From Trifolium pratense (lineage: Eukaryota > Streptophyta > Magnoliopsida > Fabales > Fabaceae), in contig NC_060061.1 of assembly GCF_020283565.1 (NCBI RefSeq), positions 43,561,362-43,625,361 of the forward strand: DNA of 64,000 nucleotides, given 5' to 3'. The translations under genes were made by a program, and so were the position numbers. Positions within the stretch are counted from its first letter, which is position 1. Every line of letters starts with the position of its first letter. Below, piece by piece: positions 25,674-38,200 of the stretch. The notes under the pieces are model-generated. The model made no database searches, was not told the origin of the DNA, and saw only the letters and a program-made list of their open reading frames with translations.

Positions 25674-28600
25674 ATGTCTTCGGATTCTGTTCTTCCTCTG
25701 CCTGAAAATCCTGTCATTGTGAGTGTCTTCTTCTTCTTCTTCTTCTTGTTTTTTACTATACTACTGTGTTTGTGTTTTTTCTCATTGGAATTGAATGAAT
25801 GAATGAAATTGTTTGGTTGGTTGGTTTTACTTACAGGTTGGATTTGGTGGGGTTGGCGTTGATCTTTTAGCAACAGTTGAATCGTTTCCAAAACCAGACA
25901 CCAAGAACAGAACCACTCAATTCAAGGTTCTTTCTACTTTACTTTTTCTTGTGTTTTTATTAATTTTTTTATTATTACAATCAAGTCCCTTATAAAAATT
26001 AATGAACTCAGTCCAAAAATTTGTCAATTTTTTAAAATTACTCTTATAAGTGTTTGACTTATAATAATAATTTGAACTCCTTCCGCCAAGTCTCAAAGAG
26101 AGGCTATCACGTTTATTGGAATCGTTAATATTGAAATCAGTGATATATTAAACCGAGTTTTTCTTTATCTAATGATGACATGCTATACGATTTGAGGTTT
26201 TCAATTGAGCCAATCAAAATGATATAAACTAGTCTATCAAAATTAGCAGTTTATGTGTTTTAATTGACTATAATTAATTTTGATGGGTCTCACTAATATA
26301 TAAATAATTTTTAATTTTTATCAAATTTTTTATGAATTTCAATCTAATGTGAATTTTGTAAAATTCGTATTCGTTATAGTATAATTGCTACTTTTGACAC
26401 CATGCACCATTTCAAGTGATGCATGTTAGACAAAGCCTCTATCAAGACATTAATTAAATTAAAAGAGATCTTCGTCATCTCATCATTTTGCAACTGTACA
26501 CTTTGCGAATAGCTAAGCTAACAAATTATTACTCCCTCCGATCATATATATAAGAAACATGTCACTTTTTAGATTAATTATGAAATTTGATGTATATAGA
26601 CAATAATATAATCTAAATACATAAATTCTACAATAAATCTAGAAACTGAAATGTTTCTTATATATTTATAGTAGACTAGAGGGATTGAGAGTCACTCATC
26701 ACTTTTGTGGGTCCATGGACGTTTTCAGAGGCTAACTCTTTATATCTTTAACAAATCCCTCCCTGCCTCAAAAAAAAAAAACCCATTTTTTAATTTGACA
26801 CAAAAACCCCACATCAACAACTTCCTCCTTCCCAAAATAAATGACTCGATTGACCACCGTCACGTTTATCAATACATAACTTTAATCATTAATATATTAA
26901 ATTAGGAGAAGGTTAACATATGCACATATATGTTAAGGAATTAAAAATAAAAATTATGCTTTAGAATTTGTGCATTTTAACTTTTCAGTCCTTAAATTTT
27001 TTGTTTCATTAAATGTTAAATTTCTATATTAAGATACCTTAACATGTGCCCTCTATGCGCATGTTAACAAAACCCATTAAATTATCTATTTATTAAAAAT
27101 GACATAGTTGACCACCTTTACGTTTGTCAATACACAACTTCAACTACTCCCTCCGTCCCAAAATAAATGACTTAGTTGACTACCTTCACGTTTCTCAATA
27201 CACAACTTTAGTCATTAATATATTGAATTATCTATTTATTAAAAATTATAAAAATTACTCCCCCCGGCCTTAATTATAAGCAAATATCACTTTTTAATAC
27301 ATTGAATAACTAATGTATATCTAGTCTAAAAAGTGGACTAAATACATTAGTTATTCAATCTATTTAAAAAGTGACATTTGCTTATAATTAAGGCCGGAGA
27401 GAGTATATATTTTGAAAATATTCTTTGAGACAAATCAAACATCTCATATGTTAATATTTGCATATACATATTAGTAGAAAAATAAAGTCAAAGAGATAAT
27501 ATAAATAGTAGCCAAAGTAAAAAATATGTCATTTATTTTAGGATGAAGGGAGTATTTCTTTAAGAAAATACTTATGTTAAGCATTCCTAAAAATATTTAC
27601 TATTTAATTTTTTTAAAATCAAAGGTATTCTCCGTGCGCAACTGCAGAGATTAATTTTTCAAAGTAACTGAGATTCATTTAAGGAGTTAATCTCCCCCAA
27701 TAAATGTTAATGTGTTTTTTTTTCTTTTCTTTTTCCGTTTAGCATTAAAATAGAGTAAAAAGTTTGTTGTCACATATTTAAAATTAAAATGATGTAATTG
27801 TAGTCAAAGTGGACCTAGCTTTTGTTTGGTTCAGATTATGGGACTAATTATTTTTTAATTGCTGTTGTTGGGCTAAATTTTTAAAAATTGCAACTCTATT
27901 TTGCGTGTCATTTTGTCCTATCCGGCAAGGGTATCTCTAATTGTGCATTCTATATTGCTTAATTTAATTGATAATGTCAAATTTATTAGATTAAAGCATT
28001 TACTCAAATTTGAATTTGGAATTGTATGTGCGAGTTTCAATAATATTTATCTTTTCGTCTAACCAAAGAAAGTTAAAGTGAGCTTCAACTTTTTACCTCA
28101 CTTTAAAGAACTCATTTAGTTTTTGTTCTAATCATACAACACTTAAGAATTACCGGAAATTGTATTCAATGATATAACTCTTCAAGGACACTTTTGTGAC
28201 AAGGACTTACAAAAAAAAATCCATTAAAAATATTCCAAGTGCATATATTTAAATTGACAGTGAACCATACCAATTTGTATTTTTGTCAAATGACTTTGTA
28301 TTGGATTTCTCTATATTTTTATGAATTTTTGTCAAATGACTTTGTATTGGATTTCTCTATATTTTTATGTACTTTTGTCAAATGACTTTGAATTGGATTT
28401 CTCTATATTTTTAAGATCAAAATTCAAACCAACAATTTCCTAATGAATGTGTGTTTGCAATACTTGGTTCTCAATAGGTACAAGGTGGTGGAAATACCGG
28501 AAATGCTTTGACTTGTGCTGCTCGTTTGGGCTTAAAGCCTAGGATAATTTCTAAGGTATTATTTTGTTTGGCTTAATTTCTAATATAATACATTTCAACA

Positions 28601-28868
28601 ACTTTATGGTTGGGGCTAATTTTCTAATGAATATGCAATTCGTAATGATGACTAGGTTGCCAATGACCCTCAAGGTAGGGCTTTGATGGAGGAGCTAGAA
28701 GCTGAGGGTGTAGACACTTCTTCTTTTGTGGTACGTATGTGTGTGTACATGCCAAAAAGTGTCTCAATTTTATTTTGTAAAGTCTAAAGGTATGTGAGAC
28801 TTTAGCACATTTATACTATTTAATTAATAGGTTTTTATATGATAAAAATTGTTTCAATTTTCAAAGTT

Positions 28869-28933
<65 letters not shown>

Positions 28934-31900
28934 CATACCTAATTTTTTTATATCAATTATATATAAACAATTTAATATTATATTAACATCATAAATTATA
29001 CTTTTGAAAAAAATAAGAATTATATGATCGTATTAGTGTTGTGGTTTTACAAATTTATGTCAAAAATAATTAAAGGCGATGGATTCTCTCCATAGAAACT
29101 ATAGGAAAAAGTGAAATCTAGACCCTCCTTATTATATAGAAACAAATATAAGAGGACATTTTGTTGTTTTAAAGAACACACAATAAATCATTAGGTTTGG
29201 TCTAGTGGTGAAGAGTTTGGGTATAATACTAGAGATCATGGGTTCGATCTTTAGCTCATTGTAAACCAAAGAAAGAAAAAAAATACACAATAAATGTTGA
29301 GAAGTAGAAAATTGTGGGTTCCAACATGTGTACAATATCATACATATCAAATGTACACGATATTTTTTTTGTCAAATAGTTTACCGATCAAAATTTCACC
29401 CTTAAGGTGGAATGCTCATAGTTCGAACTCCAGCTCCGCATATAAAGTGTGATGTCCCTAACAACCGAGGTATGCTGGGATAGGAGGAAGTTTTTAATAT
29501 GAAAAATAGGAGATAAAAAATTAAGATGGTATTAAAAAAAAAAAAAATCTAACTGAAGATTTTAAAATAGAATCTTTTGTATGTGTATGTGTATACCATA
29601 ATGACACTCTTTTATATTTGGTCGCTTTTTTTTTTTTGGGTAAGTTAGTTGGAGGTGTTTGAAAGAGTTTATTTAAGCTCATTCCATGAAATTAGCATTT
29701 TTATTTGCATTTTACTTCACTTAGAGCATCTCCAATAAAATTATTAAAGAGAGTTTCATATGTTGATGATCCGTACTTTTTTTTTTAATAAAAATAACTT
29801 ACATGCTTTTTTTTGGTACAATTCTTAGCATCCATTTTAAGTTAATATAAATAAATGTGTAAGGAAAGCAGAACCCACAATCTTAGGGTTGTCTTACATT
29901 GATGATTTGTTTCCTTTTCCATTTGTTTCTTCTAGGTTTCAAAGGAAGGGACTACTCCATTTAGCTACATTATTATTGACAACCACACGTATGTACCATT
30001 GCTTTAATGATTTTACACAAAATTTGTGTTATTTTACCTAGGTTCCTCCTAATTTCTCACTTGAGGGCTTTTTATTGAAAAGACAACTATAATTATGAAA
30101 GTTTTTGTCATTGACAATCCAAAAAATGTATGATTAACTCAATTTAAGCACTAGTACTTAAAAGGAACAACCAATACATTGTCTCTAGTGCGACATGCTC
30201 GGCCGATAATTGAATTTCTTAAGCATGTGGTTAGAGGATCGATCTCAGCTAATATGCAATCATGCACACACATATATATAATGTATAAATTAATCATATA
30301 ACTTTGAATATTTAGAAAGACGCGCACTTGTATATTCACCGAAGGATATCCTCCATTGGTACCAAAAGATCTTTCGCGTACCAAATTGTTATCTGCATTG
30401 AATGGAGCTAGAGTTGCCTATTTTGATGCTAGGATGCCTGCAACTACTCTTGTCATTGCTCAAGAGGTAATTATAACATAATGCTATACATGGATCAATT
30501 CATTTTTTTGTGACTTCTATTAGTTTTCATTGTTGAAAGTAACAAAAGATCTAATTGTATTTGATATTTAAAGCGAGAACGTTAAACCAAACCAATTATA
30601 TTTCGATCTTGCAGGCGTTTCGCCAGAATATATCCATCTTAGTTGATGCTGAAAGGCCAAGGGAAGGATTGAATGACCTATTGAACTTGGCTGATTATGT
30701 TGTATGCTCAGAAAAGTTTCCTCAGGCAAGTAAATTATATCATGAAGTACAATTACTAGTTATGTAAAACAAGAACATAAGTTAATTTAAGGAGAATTTC
30801 TAAAGTAACTATTTATGACAAATTTGATATAGGCATGGACAGAGGCATCATCTATACCAAGAGCATTAGTTTCAATTATTTTAAGGCTTCCAAGACTTAA
30901 ATTTGTTATTGCAACTTTGGGAAAAGATGGCTGCATAATGCTTGAGAAATGTGCAGATGGTAAATGTAACTTCTTTTTTTTGTTCAAAGTAATCTAGTGG
31001 CTAAAAACACCACTTTTAAGATGGATAAATAGGTGTCCGGGGATCGAACCCCGGTCCCTACATATATAATAAAATATCCCTACCAATTGAGCTAAGCTCA
31101 CGGGGACATAAATGTAACTTTAATTTATCTTTTTCATTTAATTAATATCCTTATTAAATGCAAGTGTCAATTTACTTTCTAGCAGAGGATTCTCACTTAG
31201 AAGAAGCAGACGTGGACAACTCTATGAGATCATTAACAGTGAGAAAGGATGATAGCATTGTCATGCCAACCTGCATTGCCTCGGTAATAACCTTGTACAA
31301 TTTATAAACTTATGGTCTGTTTCGATTGACTTATCGACTGTTTGGGAGAGGTTATAGAAACAACTTATGACATGTTCATTAGTTGTTTTTATCATATTTC
31401 CATAAGCTCTGCAGGATAACTTATCAAAACATTTTATAAGAAAAAACTTATACATAAGCATTTATATGATAAGCACTTAATTAAGTTGTTTATCCAAACA
31501 AAGCTTGTAGCTTTTCCTTCCCAATTTTGGTTACTCTAAATTGCTACAATGACTTATTGCTATCAATAACACCATACAAGGCTTTTTTTTTTCCTTTCTA
31601 ATCAAATGGTGCTAGATTTAATCAAATTGATTGATCTAGCTAATTTACTTTTTTTTTTGGTTTTCTCCCCTCCCAATCGCAGTTGTGGGGGATCGAACCA
31701 TGGTCCTCCCTACCAAATTCAGTGTCAATCACCACTGAACCAACTAACAATTGGTTGATCTAGCTAATATTGTAAACATGTTTTAGGTAGATATTATCTG
31801 CAAAACATGATCTCTTGTTAAATTATACTTAAATTGATTCTTTTTTGCATAATCCTCCCAGAATGTTACAAAATTTAGAGCAGAAGGGATAGGATCTGTA

Positions 31901-32874
31901 TGTGGGAGATTATATTTTGGAACATCTGAAAAGATTCCGCCGTCAGAGCTTATTGATACAACTGGTGCTGGGGATGCATTTGTCGGAGCAGTTTTATATG
32001 GTATGTTCTCCCTTTTTATATTCCACGCAATAAATGTGTGACATATTTATTGATCTTGATCGTCCGATCTCACATCAATAATAAATATTATTTAAAGATT
32101 GTTTAGCGAGTATTGTGAGCCAATTGATTTCAAATTGATGGCCGAGATCACTTTACAAACTATTTTTTTATCTTCTAAACTTTGATCAATTCACCAAATA
32201 ACTATTTTGTGTATATTTTGTTTGATTTGATGATACAAATCATAAAATTAACAAAACCTTTTATTTTATTTGCAGCTATTTGTGCCAACTTCTCACCAGA
32301 GAAAATGTTGCCATTTGCTTCTTATGTGGTAAGTAGCATAAGATGCAACCAGAATAGTAATAAATTGTTATAATTTGGATTTATAGTCATACTAGTATAC
32401 ACACAAAAGATTGTTACATAAATGGACAACATTAAACTCTTAATCTTACTGTTTTTGATACCTTTCTTAAGGAAAATTTAACTAAAAGTTAGGAATAAAA
32501 ATTCAATGTCATACTAAGGGTCCGTTTGACTTTGACCTAGTTTTTTTTTTGAGCTTATGCAAATAGTTTATGCAGTATAAATTAAGTTTTATGTTATTTT
32601 ATAAGTTCACACTAGTGAAAATTGTAATTTTATAAGCTATTTTATCACAAACTACCTTGATAAATTTATAATAATATATAAAAATTACATAAGTTGTTTA
32701 CATAAGCTCTAAATAAGAAGAAAAAAAGTCAGGTCAAACGATACATAAATATGTTTTTGTTAACAATATGCCTTTCTTGTGGTATTACAGGCAGCTACTA
32801 AATGTAGAGCTCTTGGAGCTAGGAGTGGTCTTCCATATCGCACTGATCCATCCTTAGCATCTTTTATTAACTAA
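25674..32874 (+). CDS. pfkB-family carbohydrate kinase, 12 exons
   Basis: ATP-dependent sugar or nucleoside kinase of the ribokinase/pfkB superfamily, probably soluble; no signal peptide is evident. Exons: 25674-25718, 25837-25926, 28478-28555, 28656-28730, 29936-29988, 30316-30466, 30615-30725, 30833-30959, 31186-31283, 31862-32000, 32276-32328, 32791-32874. They join in one frame to 367 aa. The N-terminal FGGVGVDLLA and QGGGNTGNA (from residue 47) form the first pfkB signature. DTTGAGDAF (residues 308-316) is the second, with Asp314 as expected catalytic base and GAGD as anion hole. Intron 7 uses a GC donor (CAG|GCAAGT, at 30726); the others are GT-AG. Intron 2 is 2.5 kb and holds nested MITEs; SINEs sit in introns 4, 8 and 9. 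From memory it resembles the Arabidopsis At4g28706-type kinase; the substrate is not inferable. Confidence 0.93.
26532..26684. mobile_element. Stowaway-like MITE in kinase intron 2
   Basis: Left end ctccctccgatcatatatat; right end with ttcttatatatttatag and agaggga in inverse orientation, and aagaaacat/atgtttctt paired near the ends. TA flanks the left side only; the right edge is approximate. Confidence 0.6.
27147..27552. mobile_element. Stowaway-like MITE hosting a second MITE
   Basis: Ends ctccctccgtcccaaaataa and ttattttaggatgaagggag are inverted with TA at both sides. Two partial copies of the same left-arm sequence lie just upstream (about 26833-26900 and about 27097-27140), so this intron took up the family more than once. 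The centre is interrupted by a separate element at 27258-27403. Confidence 0.7.
27258..27403. mobile_element. Stowaway-like MITE nested inside another MITE
   Basis: The 146-bp near-perfect palindrome begins ctccccccggccttaattat and ends in its inverse ataattaaggccggagagag, with TA on both sides. It lies within the element at 27147-27552, so it is the younger insertion. Confidence 0.75.
28280..28414. repeat. Three tandem copies of a ~46-bp unit at the end of kinase intron 2
   Basis: Units begin near 28280, 28327 and 28372. Each contains gtcaaatgactttg, attggatttctctat and atttttat, differing at a few positions. The array ends about 65 bases before the exon 3 acceptor. Confidence 0.8.
28875..28930. 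repeat. (AT)28 microsatellite in kinase intron 4
   Basis: Uninterrupted alternating AT over 56 bases; likely length-polymorphic. Confidence 0.9.
29189..29284 (+). mobile_element. tRNA-derived SINE in kinase intron 4
   Basis: The 96-bp element has box A-like ggtctagtggtgaagagt and box B ggttcgatct and ends in an A-rich tail. It is bracketed by the exact 11-bp target duplication ACACAATAAAT (29178-29188 and 29285-29295). The same family occurs inverted at 54931-55024 and 59064-59156. Confidence 0.85.
29370..29560 (-). mobile_element. Possible SINE-like relic
   Basis: A T-run followed by a box-B-like gttcgaactcc and a block with gtatgctgggatagg suggests a tRNA-derived repeat. I could not find a clear box A or target duplication, so the call is weak. 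Confidence 0.3.
30973..31108 (-). mobile_element. tRNA-derived SINE next to the exon 8 splice donor
   Basis: Minus-strand order is TTAGCTCAATTGGTAGGG (box A), GGTTCGATCCCC (box B), a tRNA-unrelated body and an A-tail (T-run at left). The exact 12-bp target duplication taaatgtaactt is at 30961-30972 and 31109-31120. The left copy begins at the second base of the intron 8 donor, so the element sits 13 bases inside the intron. The right copy lacks the GT. Confidence 0.88.
31645..31754 (-). mobile_element. tRNA-derived SINE in kinase intron 9
   Basis: The minus strand carries GGTTCAGTGGTGATTGACAC (box A-like) and GGTTCGATCCCC (box B), ending in a T-run at left (A-tail). The target duplication ttgatctagctaat, 14 bp and exact, is at 31631-31644 and 31755-31768. 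Confidence 0.87.
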
Positions 32875-33921
32875 CATATTTCAGTTTATAAATAACTAAT
32901 CATTTAGCTCAAATGCTTGTATTGCTTTCTATGTTTCTTGTTGTAAATTAAATTTCAAAGATTTTTAGTGTAATAAATTTGTAAAGCAACATAATTAATA
33001 TTTTTATTTTGGTTAGTATATTTATTTTTATGTTTTACATAAAATTGCATTCACATGGAAATGATATATACACTATGTCTATTTAATCTATTACTAGCAT
33101 AAAATTGCATTGTTTAGGCGGCGTATAGTATTAAATTAGTCCCGTTATAAAAATAGACATTTGTATTAATATATGAGAAGAAATATTAGTCTTTGTAGAA
33201 ATTTAAAAAAAACAAAAAATGTGTATTAATTTGAGTTGAAATATAGGTCTCGTAGATTTTTTTTGTAAAAAAAAAAAAGACATGCGTATTAATATATGAA
33301 TAGAAATATATATGAGTATAAATATAGGTCAGCGTAGAAATATATGAATATGAGTATAAATTTAAAATGGTTATATAATAGATAAGAAGTGAATTGTGGA
33401 TTTTAAAGACATATACAATCCCGTAGAAAATATTAAAAATAAACACTTGTTTTAATATATGAGTAGATATATTGATTTTTCTTATAGGGACTAAAAACAA
33501 AATTTGAGATATCTATTTCAAAAAATATTATGAGCGATTTCTTCCATGATACACTCTTCTCTCCCCAGCAGACGCTAATTTTTTATTTTCTCAAACTCTT
33601 CTTCATTCATACTTTGAAGAGGTCGGGGTTGTTTTGGGTAATTTTTTTATCTGGAATCACCCTTCTTTATCGTTTTTTCTTCTCATATATTTAAATAAGT
33701 GTTATTGACATATATTTGAGTTATTATTTTCGGTTTTTGTCATCTATGTGCGGCGTTGTTGGTTTGTTTGTTGTCTTGTGGAACATTTTTTGGTTGTCTC
33801 GTCTTAGTGCGGTGTATTGTTTGTTCAGAGTGACGGATAAACTTTGACTAATTATAGGTTCAAACAATGATATATAAATTCAGAGGCATAAATATTATGG
33901 TTCGAGTAAGAGGCTATATAT
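32875..33921. other. Intergenic, 3' flank of the kinase, AT-rich repeats
   Basis: It holds the kinase 3' UTR region. Between about 33160 and 33480 the phrase 'attaatatatgagtagaaatata' recurs in several degenerate forms with poly-A/T spacers, so any frames there are repeat-derived. No gene is seen. Confidence 0.5.
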
Positions 33922-33939
33922 CACTAGTGCAGAAAGGGG

Positions 33940-34570
33940 ATTCCACTACCGGCCAAATAGGGATTCCACTACTGGCCGCGGCCGGTAGTAAACACACTCG
34001 TCGTTGTAAGTCAATACTTTCCACGACGGGTCTTTTTATACCCGTCGTGGTATGTCAGGTTTCTACTGTATTATTAATTAAATTTATGAGGATTCCACGA
34101 CGGTTTTTACAAATACCGGTAGTGGTATGTATGAGATTCCACTACGGGTATTTTCAATATCCGTAGTGGTATGTATGGTTTTCATTTTTTTTTTTTTAGA
34201 GTCTGGGATTCCACTACCGGTATTTGTAAATACCGGTAGTGGTATGTATAGTTTTCATTTTTTTTTTTTAGAGTCTGGGATTCCACTACCGGTATTTACA
34301 AATACCGGTAGTGGTATGTATGGTTTTCATTTTTTTTTTTTTAGAATCTGGGATTCCACTACCGGTATTTGTAAATACCGGTAGTGGTATGTATGCTATT
34401 CCATTTTTTTTTTTAGAATTGAGGATTCCACTACGGGTAATTACAAATACCCGTAGTGGTATGTTAGTTTTCACTACTGATTGTTATAAATATCAGTAGT
34501 GGTATGTTAGTTTTATTTTTTTTTTTCGTTTTTTTGTAGCATCCTGTGCCTGCATATTAGTAGTGGTGTG
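33940..34570. repeat. Left subterminal repeat array of the CACTA element
   Basis: CCACTACCGG and its inverse alternate about every 20-40 bases. Three near-perfect 32-bp palindromes (34211-34242, 34283-34314, 34356-34387) are spaced about 72 bp apart and separated by T-runs; looser versions flank them. Such arrays are where TNPA-type proteins bind in En/Spm. The short frames here are repeat translation only. Confidence 0.9.
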
Positions 34571-35218
34571 TAGTTTTGTAACATGACCAAATTTCATCAC
34601 AGACCCCAAAGAATGAGCCATTGCTGCTAGTGCTAAAGCTATATGTTAAAAATCAGTTGCACTAGCAACCAATAACCACACAACAATTGCCTTTAAATTT
34701 CCAACATCTTGATGCAAATTAGATAAGAAAGTAGCAAGATCATTTCCATCAAACAATTCATGTGCAGTTAAACTATGCTTCTCAGCAACAGCATCATAAA
34801 ATTCCATCACCTGATAAACAGTCCTAAAATACCAATTCCTAAAATACCAATCCTAAAATACCAATTCCTAAAATACCAATTCTAAAATACCAATCCTTCA
34901 TAAAATACCAATTCCATCACAAAAATACCAATTCTAATACCAATTCCTTCATAAAACCATCCTAAAATAGTCCAAAATAAACAGTCCAAAATAGTGAGAT
35001 GCACATCCGAGCCAAAATACCAATTCCATCACCTGATCTGCTTCCAAGACTCAAACTAAAGCTAATAACCAATTCATCACCCTGCAGAATCTCAAATTTG
35101 ACAGAAACAAAGTTCAAATAAACAAGTGTAAACTAAAATTGCTGCAATGTATTGAATAGACCAATTTGCAAAAACAAAGTTCAAATAATTAACTATTCTA
35201 TAACTCACCAGATAAATC
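34571..35218. other. CACTA interior downstream of the second gene
   Basis: Non-coding, with an irregular tandem repeat of 'aaaataccaattcc' type units at about 34825-34950. It should contain the 3' UTR of the TNPA-Ulp1 gene. Confidence 0.6.
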
Positions 35219-38200
35219 TTAACCCTCCAATAACTCCAAAAAATATGTTGACCAACGTAATCGCAATTCATACATCTCCTCAGCTGTTAACTCTTTTGGG
35301 TCATTAAATACCTACAATAAGTAAATAATAATATAAAACTATTCTTGACTCGGTTATAAAAAATTATTGATGTATAAAAAATAAAAATTATTACCTCCAT
35401 CCAAGAATCAGTTATCTTAGCAGTGACAATGTCCAACATATTTTTCATTACATAGTATCCACAGTCATTTGAATTATATTGTTTCCTCGCCTACAAATTA
35501 TATATAGTAACATTTGATCAAAAAATACCACACTTACTTATCAAAAAAGTAAATATATATAAAGTTAGAATACCACACTTACTTGTGGATAAAGCCATAC
35601 GGTATTGTTCTTTCTATTGCCATTCGCCATTTGATCAACCGTAAAAACACTAATTCATAAGAAAAAAAAGCCGCATAAAATCATATAAAATTTGTAATAA
35701 TTTATGTTTATAGTATATAACCAAAACCCCTAAAGTATAAACTTAATTACCTTGAAACAATTTTCTCCATTATTGGATTAAGTTTCCAATGTAGTGAACA
35801 AATAACAACCACGGTATTTATCTTTGGACAAAGTATTATCAACTGCCAATGTCCTCTGTACGCGTGCGTGGAAGCAGTATTATATTGTTAATAACTATGA
35901 GTTATAAAAAATAAATAAGTATTAAAAAAATACACAAATTCATACAAACTTACCCATGGTTAAATGGTAATAATTGACACTCTTTCTTTTCATTTTGTAA
36001 CTTATGCTGGATGTATTTCTTGCATTTACTTTGAGATATTCTCTGATCACTTTTTTTCCCAGCATCACCAACAATGTTCAGAAAAGTTGGTTCCAAAATT
36101 CCATATACATTTGTGGTGTTGTTTTCAATGCATAAACGATGAATGTACCTGAATATAATTTTAAAGTTAGGAGAGATATATAACATATTAACAGATATTG
36201 AGATAGTAGTAAATAAGAAAGTACACTTACGAGCACCAAACACTTAGAGTACTCATGTCGAGCCAAATAAAACCCACCAACAACTCTCTTATACACTTGC
36301 AAGACATGAGAAAATTAGTACACATTGAACAATGAATTAATTCTACATCCAAATGATCATCACCCCTTTTCAGAACCATCATTAACAATTTCTGAACATC
36401 GTCCATGTTATCTTGAGCCTCTGCTACCGGTGCAGGAGAACGACTTCCTTTTGCGCTTTCAGTGACAACAACCTCCTTGAGTTCATTTTGCATCTTGACC
36501 GGTGCAGGAGAACAACTCCCTTTTGCGCTTCCGGTGACAACAAGTTGTTCAGTTTGCGCTTCAGGTACCATGACTCTATTATTTGTATCAGAGGTTTGGG
36601 ATAAACCCATGGACTTTAGTGTCTCCATAAGAGAATCTTGCATCATCTTACGCTCTTGCGCCAACTTTTCCTCAAACTTAGCTTCCAAATCTGCTTTAAA
36701 TGCTGCTAGTTGCTCTTTGACATCTATACCTTGACTTTGACGTGAAACATTTGATCTTCCCCAGTAAGTGGTAATGTTATGTTTTTTTCCAACACCACGA
36801 ACACTACCACCATGCTCAGGTGTTCCAATGGCTTCTGTTAGGACATCGTGACGTCTCGTTGGAACAAAGTCACCCTTTTTTGAGTCTTCAACAATTTTCT
36901 CCTACAACATGCACAAACAAAGTCACAATATAGTAAATAATTGTGTTACTTGAAGCAAAAGCATGATTATAATGTTACTTACAATTTTCTCAGCAACTTT
37001 TTTTACAGGCTCGGATGTGAATTCTCCCCCTTTCTTTTGTCGTGCTCTCGTCCATGTCTCATAGCGTTCCGGTGGAGATGGATGACGATCATCATCAGTT
37101 AAGCCAGAACTATCTTTCGATAAGGACAATCTCTTTTCATTGATCATCTGCTCCTCGAGCCTCTTATACCCTCCACGGGATAATACATGTGGGTAAACAT
37201 TCTTTGCATGATTCTCCCTACCCTTTTGACTTTTTTCCTATTATAAACTCAAATAATTAGTAATGTAAAAATCACATTCAGCAGTTTCAGCAGTTTCAGC
37301 AGACTTAGGCAATGTTAAAGACAGTTTCAGTCAAGTTTCAGTCAAGTTTCAGTTTCAGTCAAGTTTCAGCAGACTACCAACAATGTTAAAGACAGTTTCA
37401 GTCACAGTTTCAGCAGTTTAGGCAATGTTTTAACGCAGTTTCAGCAGAATCACAGTTTTAGGCAATGTTAAAGACAGAAACAGCAGTTTCCGCGCGGTTT
37501 TAGCGCAGTTTTAGCGCGGTTTTAGCGCAGTAGCAGCAGTCAAGACATAAAAATCACAAAATCACAAATCACAAAACACAATATTTAACACAGTAGCAGC
37601 AGTAGCAGCAGTCAACACAGTTTAATGATTTTGAAATTACACTAACCTTAAAATCAGAGGTCTGTCGATACTTCACAAACTCTTCCCATATATCTTTTTT
37701 GATGTAAGGATACTTGACGTATGGAGAAACGTCATCTGGTTTGGGGTCTGTGATATAAGTTCTAGTCAACCGTGATTTAAAATCTTTCCACCGCTCCGCC
37801 GCATAGTGAAACCATATTTTCTTAAAATGATCATTCCTTTTTGCATCATCAAACTCGGGTATAACAAAAATAGCCTAAAATATTTACATTAAAAAATTTG
37901 GTGTTAGCATAAGATGTATTTGATATGATAATAAAATATAACAAAATGTTGAATTTCAAATACCTTTATATCTGTCCACATAGCATTTTTTACTCCTTCA
38001 GGTATATGTTTCCACAACTCTTTCGCAATACTGCATCTTTCTCGAGTAAGAAGTGCTACGTAACTCTTAAAATGGGAGGCATTGTTACCATAACACTCTC
38101 CAGTTTCTAGATCAAACTGGAGAGGGATCTTTATACCCGTTTTACGAACGTTTTCAATTGCTTTCAACATAGTGGGACCTCTAACACTTTTTTTATTACG

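Noticed and set aside
31307..31505. Possible MITE in kinase intron 9 (ggtctgtttcgattgac ... ttatccaaacaaag)
   Set aside because: Weak inverted ends and no clear target duplication.
32517..32750. Possible MITE in kinase intron 11 (ggtccgtttgactttgacct ... aggtcaaacga)
   Set aside because: Ends are roughly inverted, but no target duplication could be fixed; too uncertain to list.
34127..34499. Short overlapping frames with repeated FFFLESGIPLPVF-like segments
   Set aside because: Direct translation of the CACTA subterminal repeats and T-runs; not genes.
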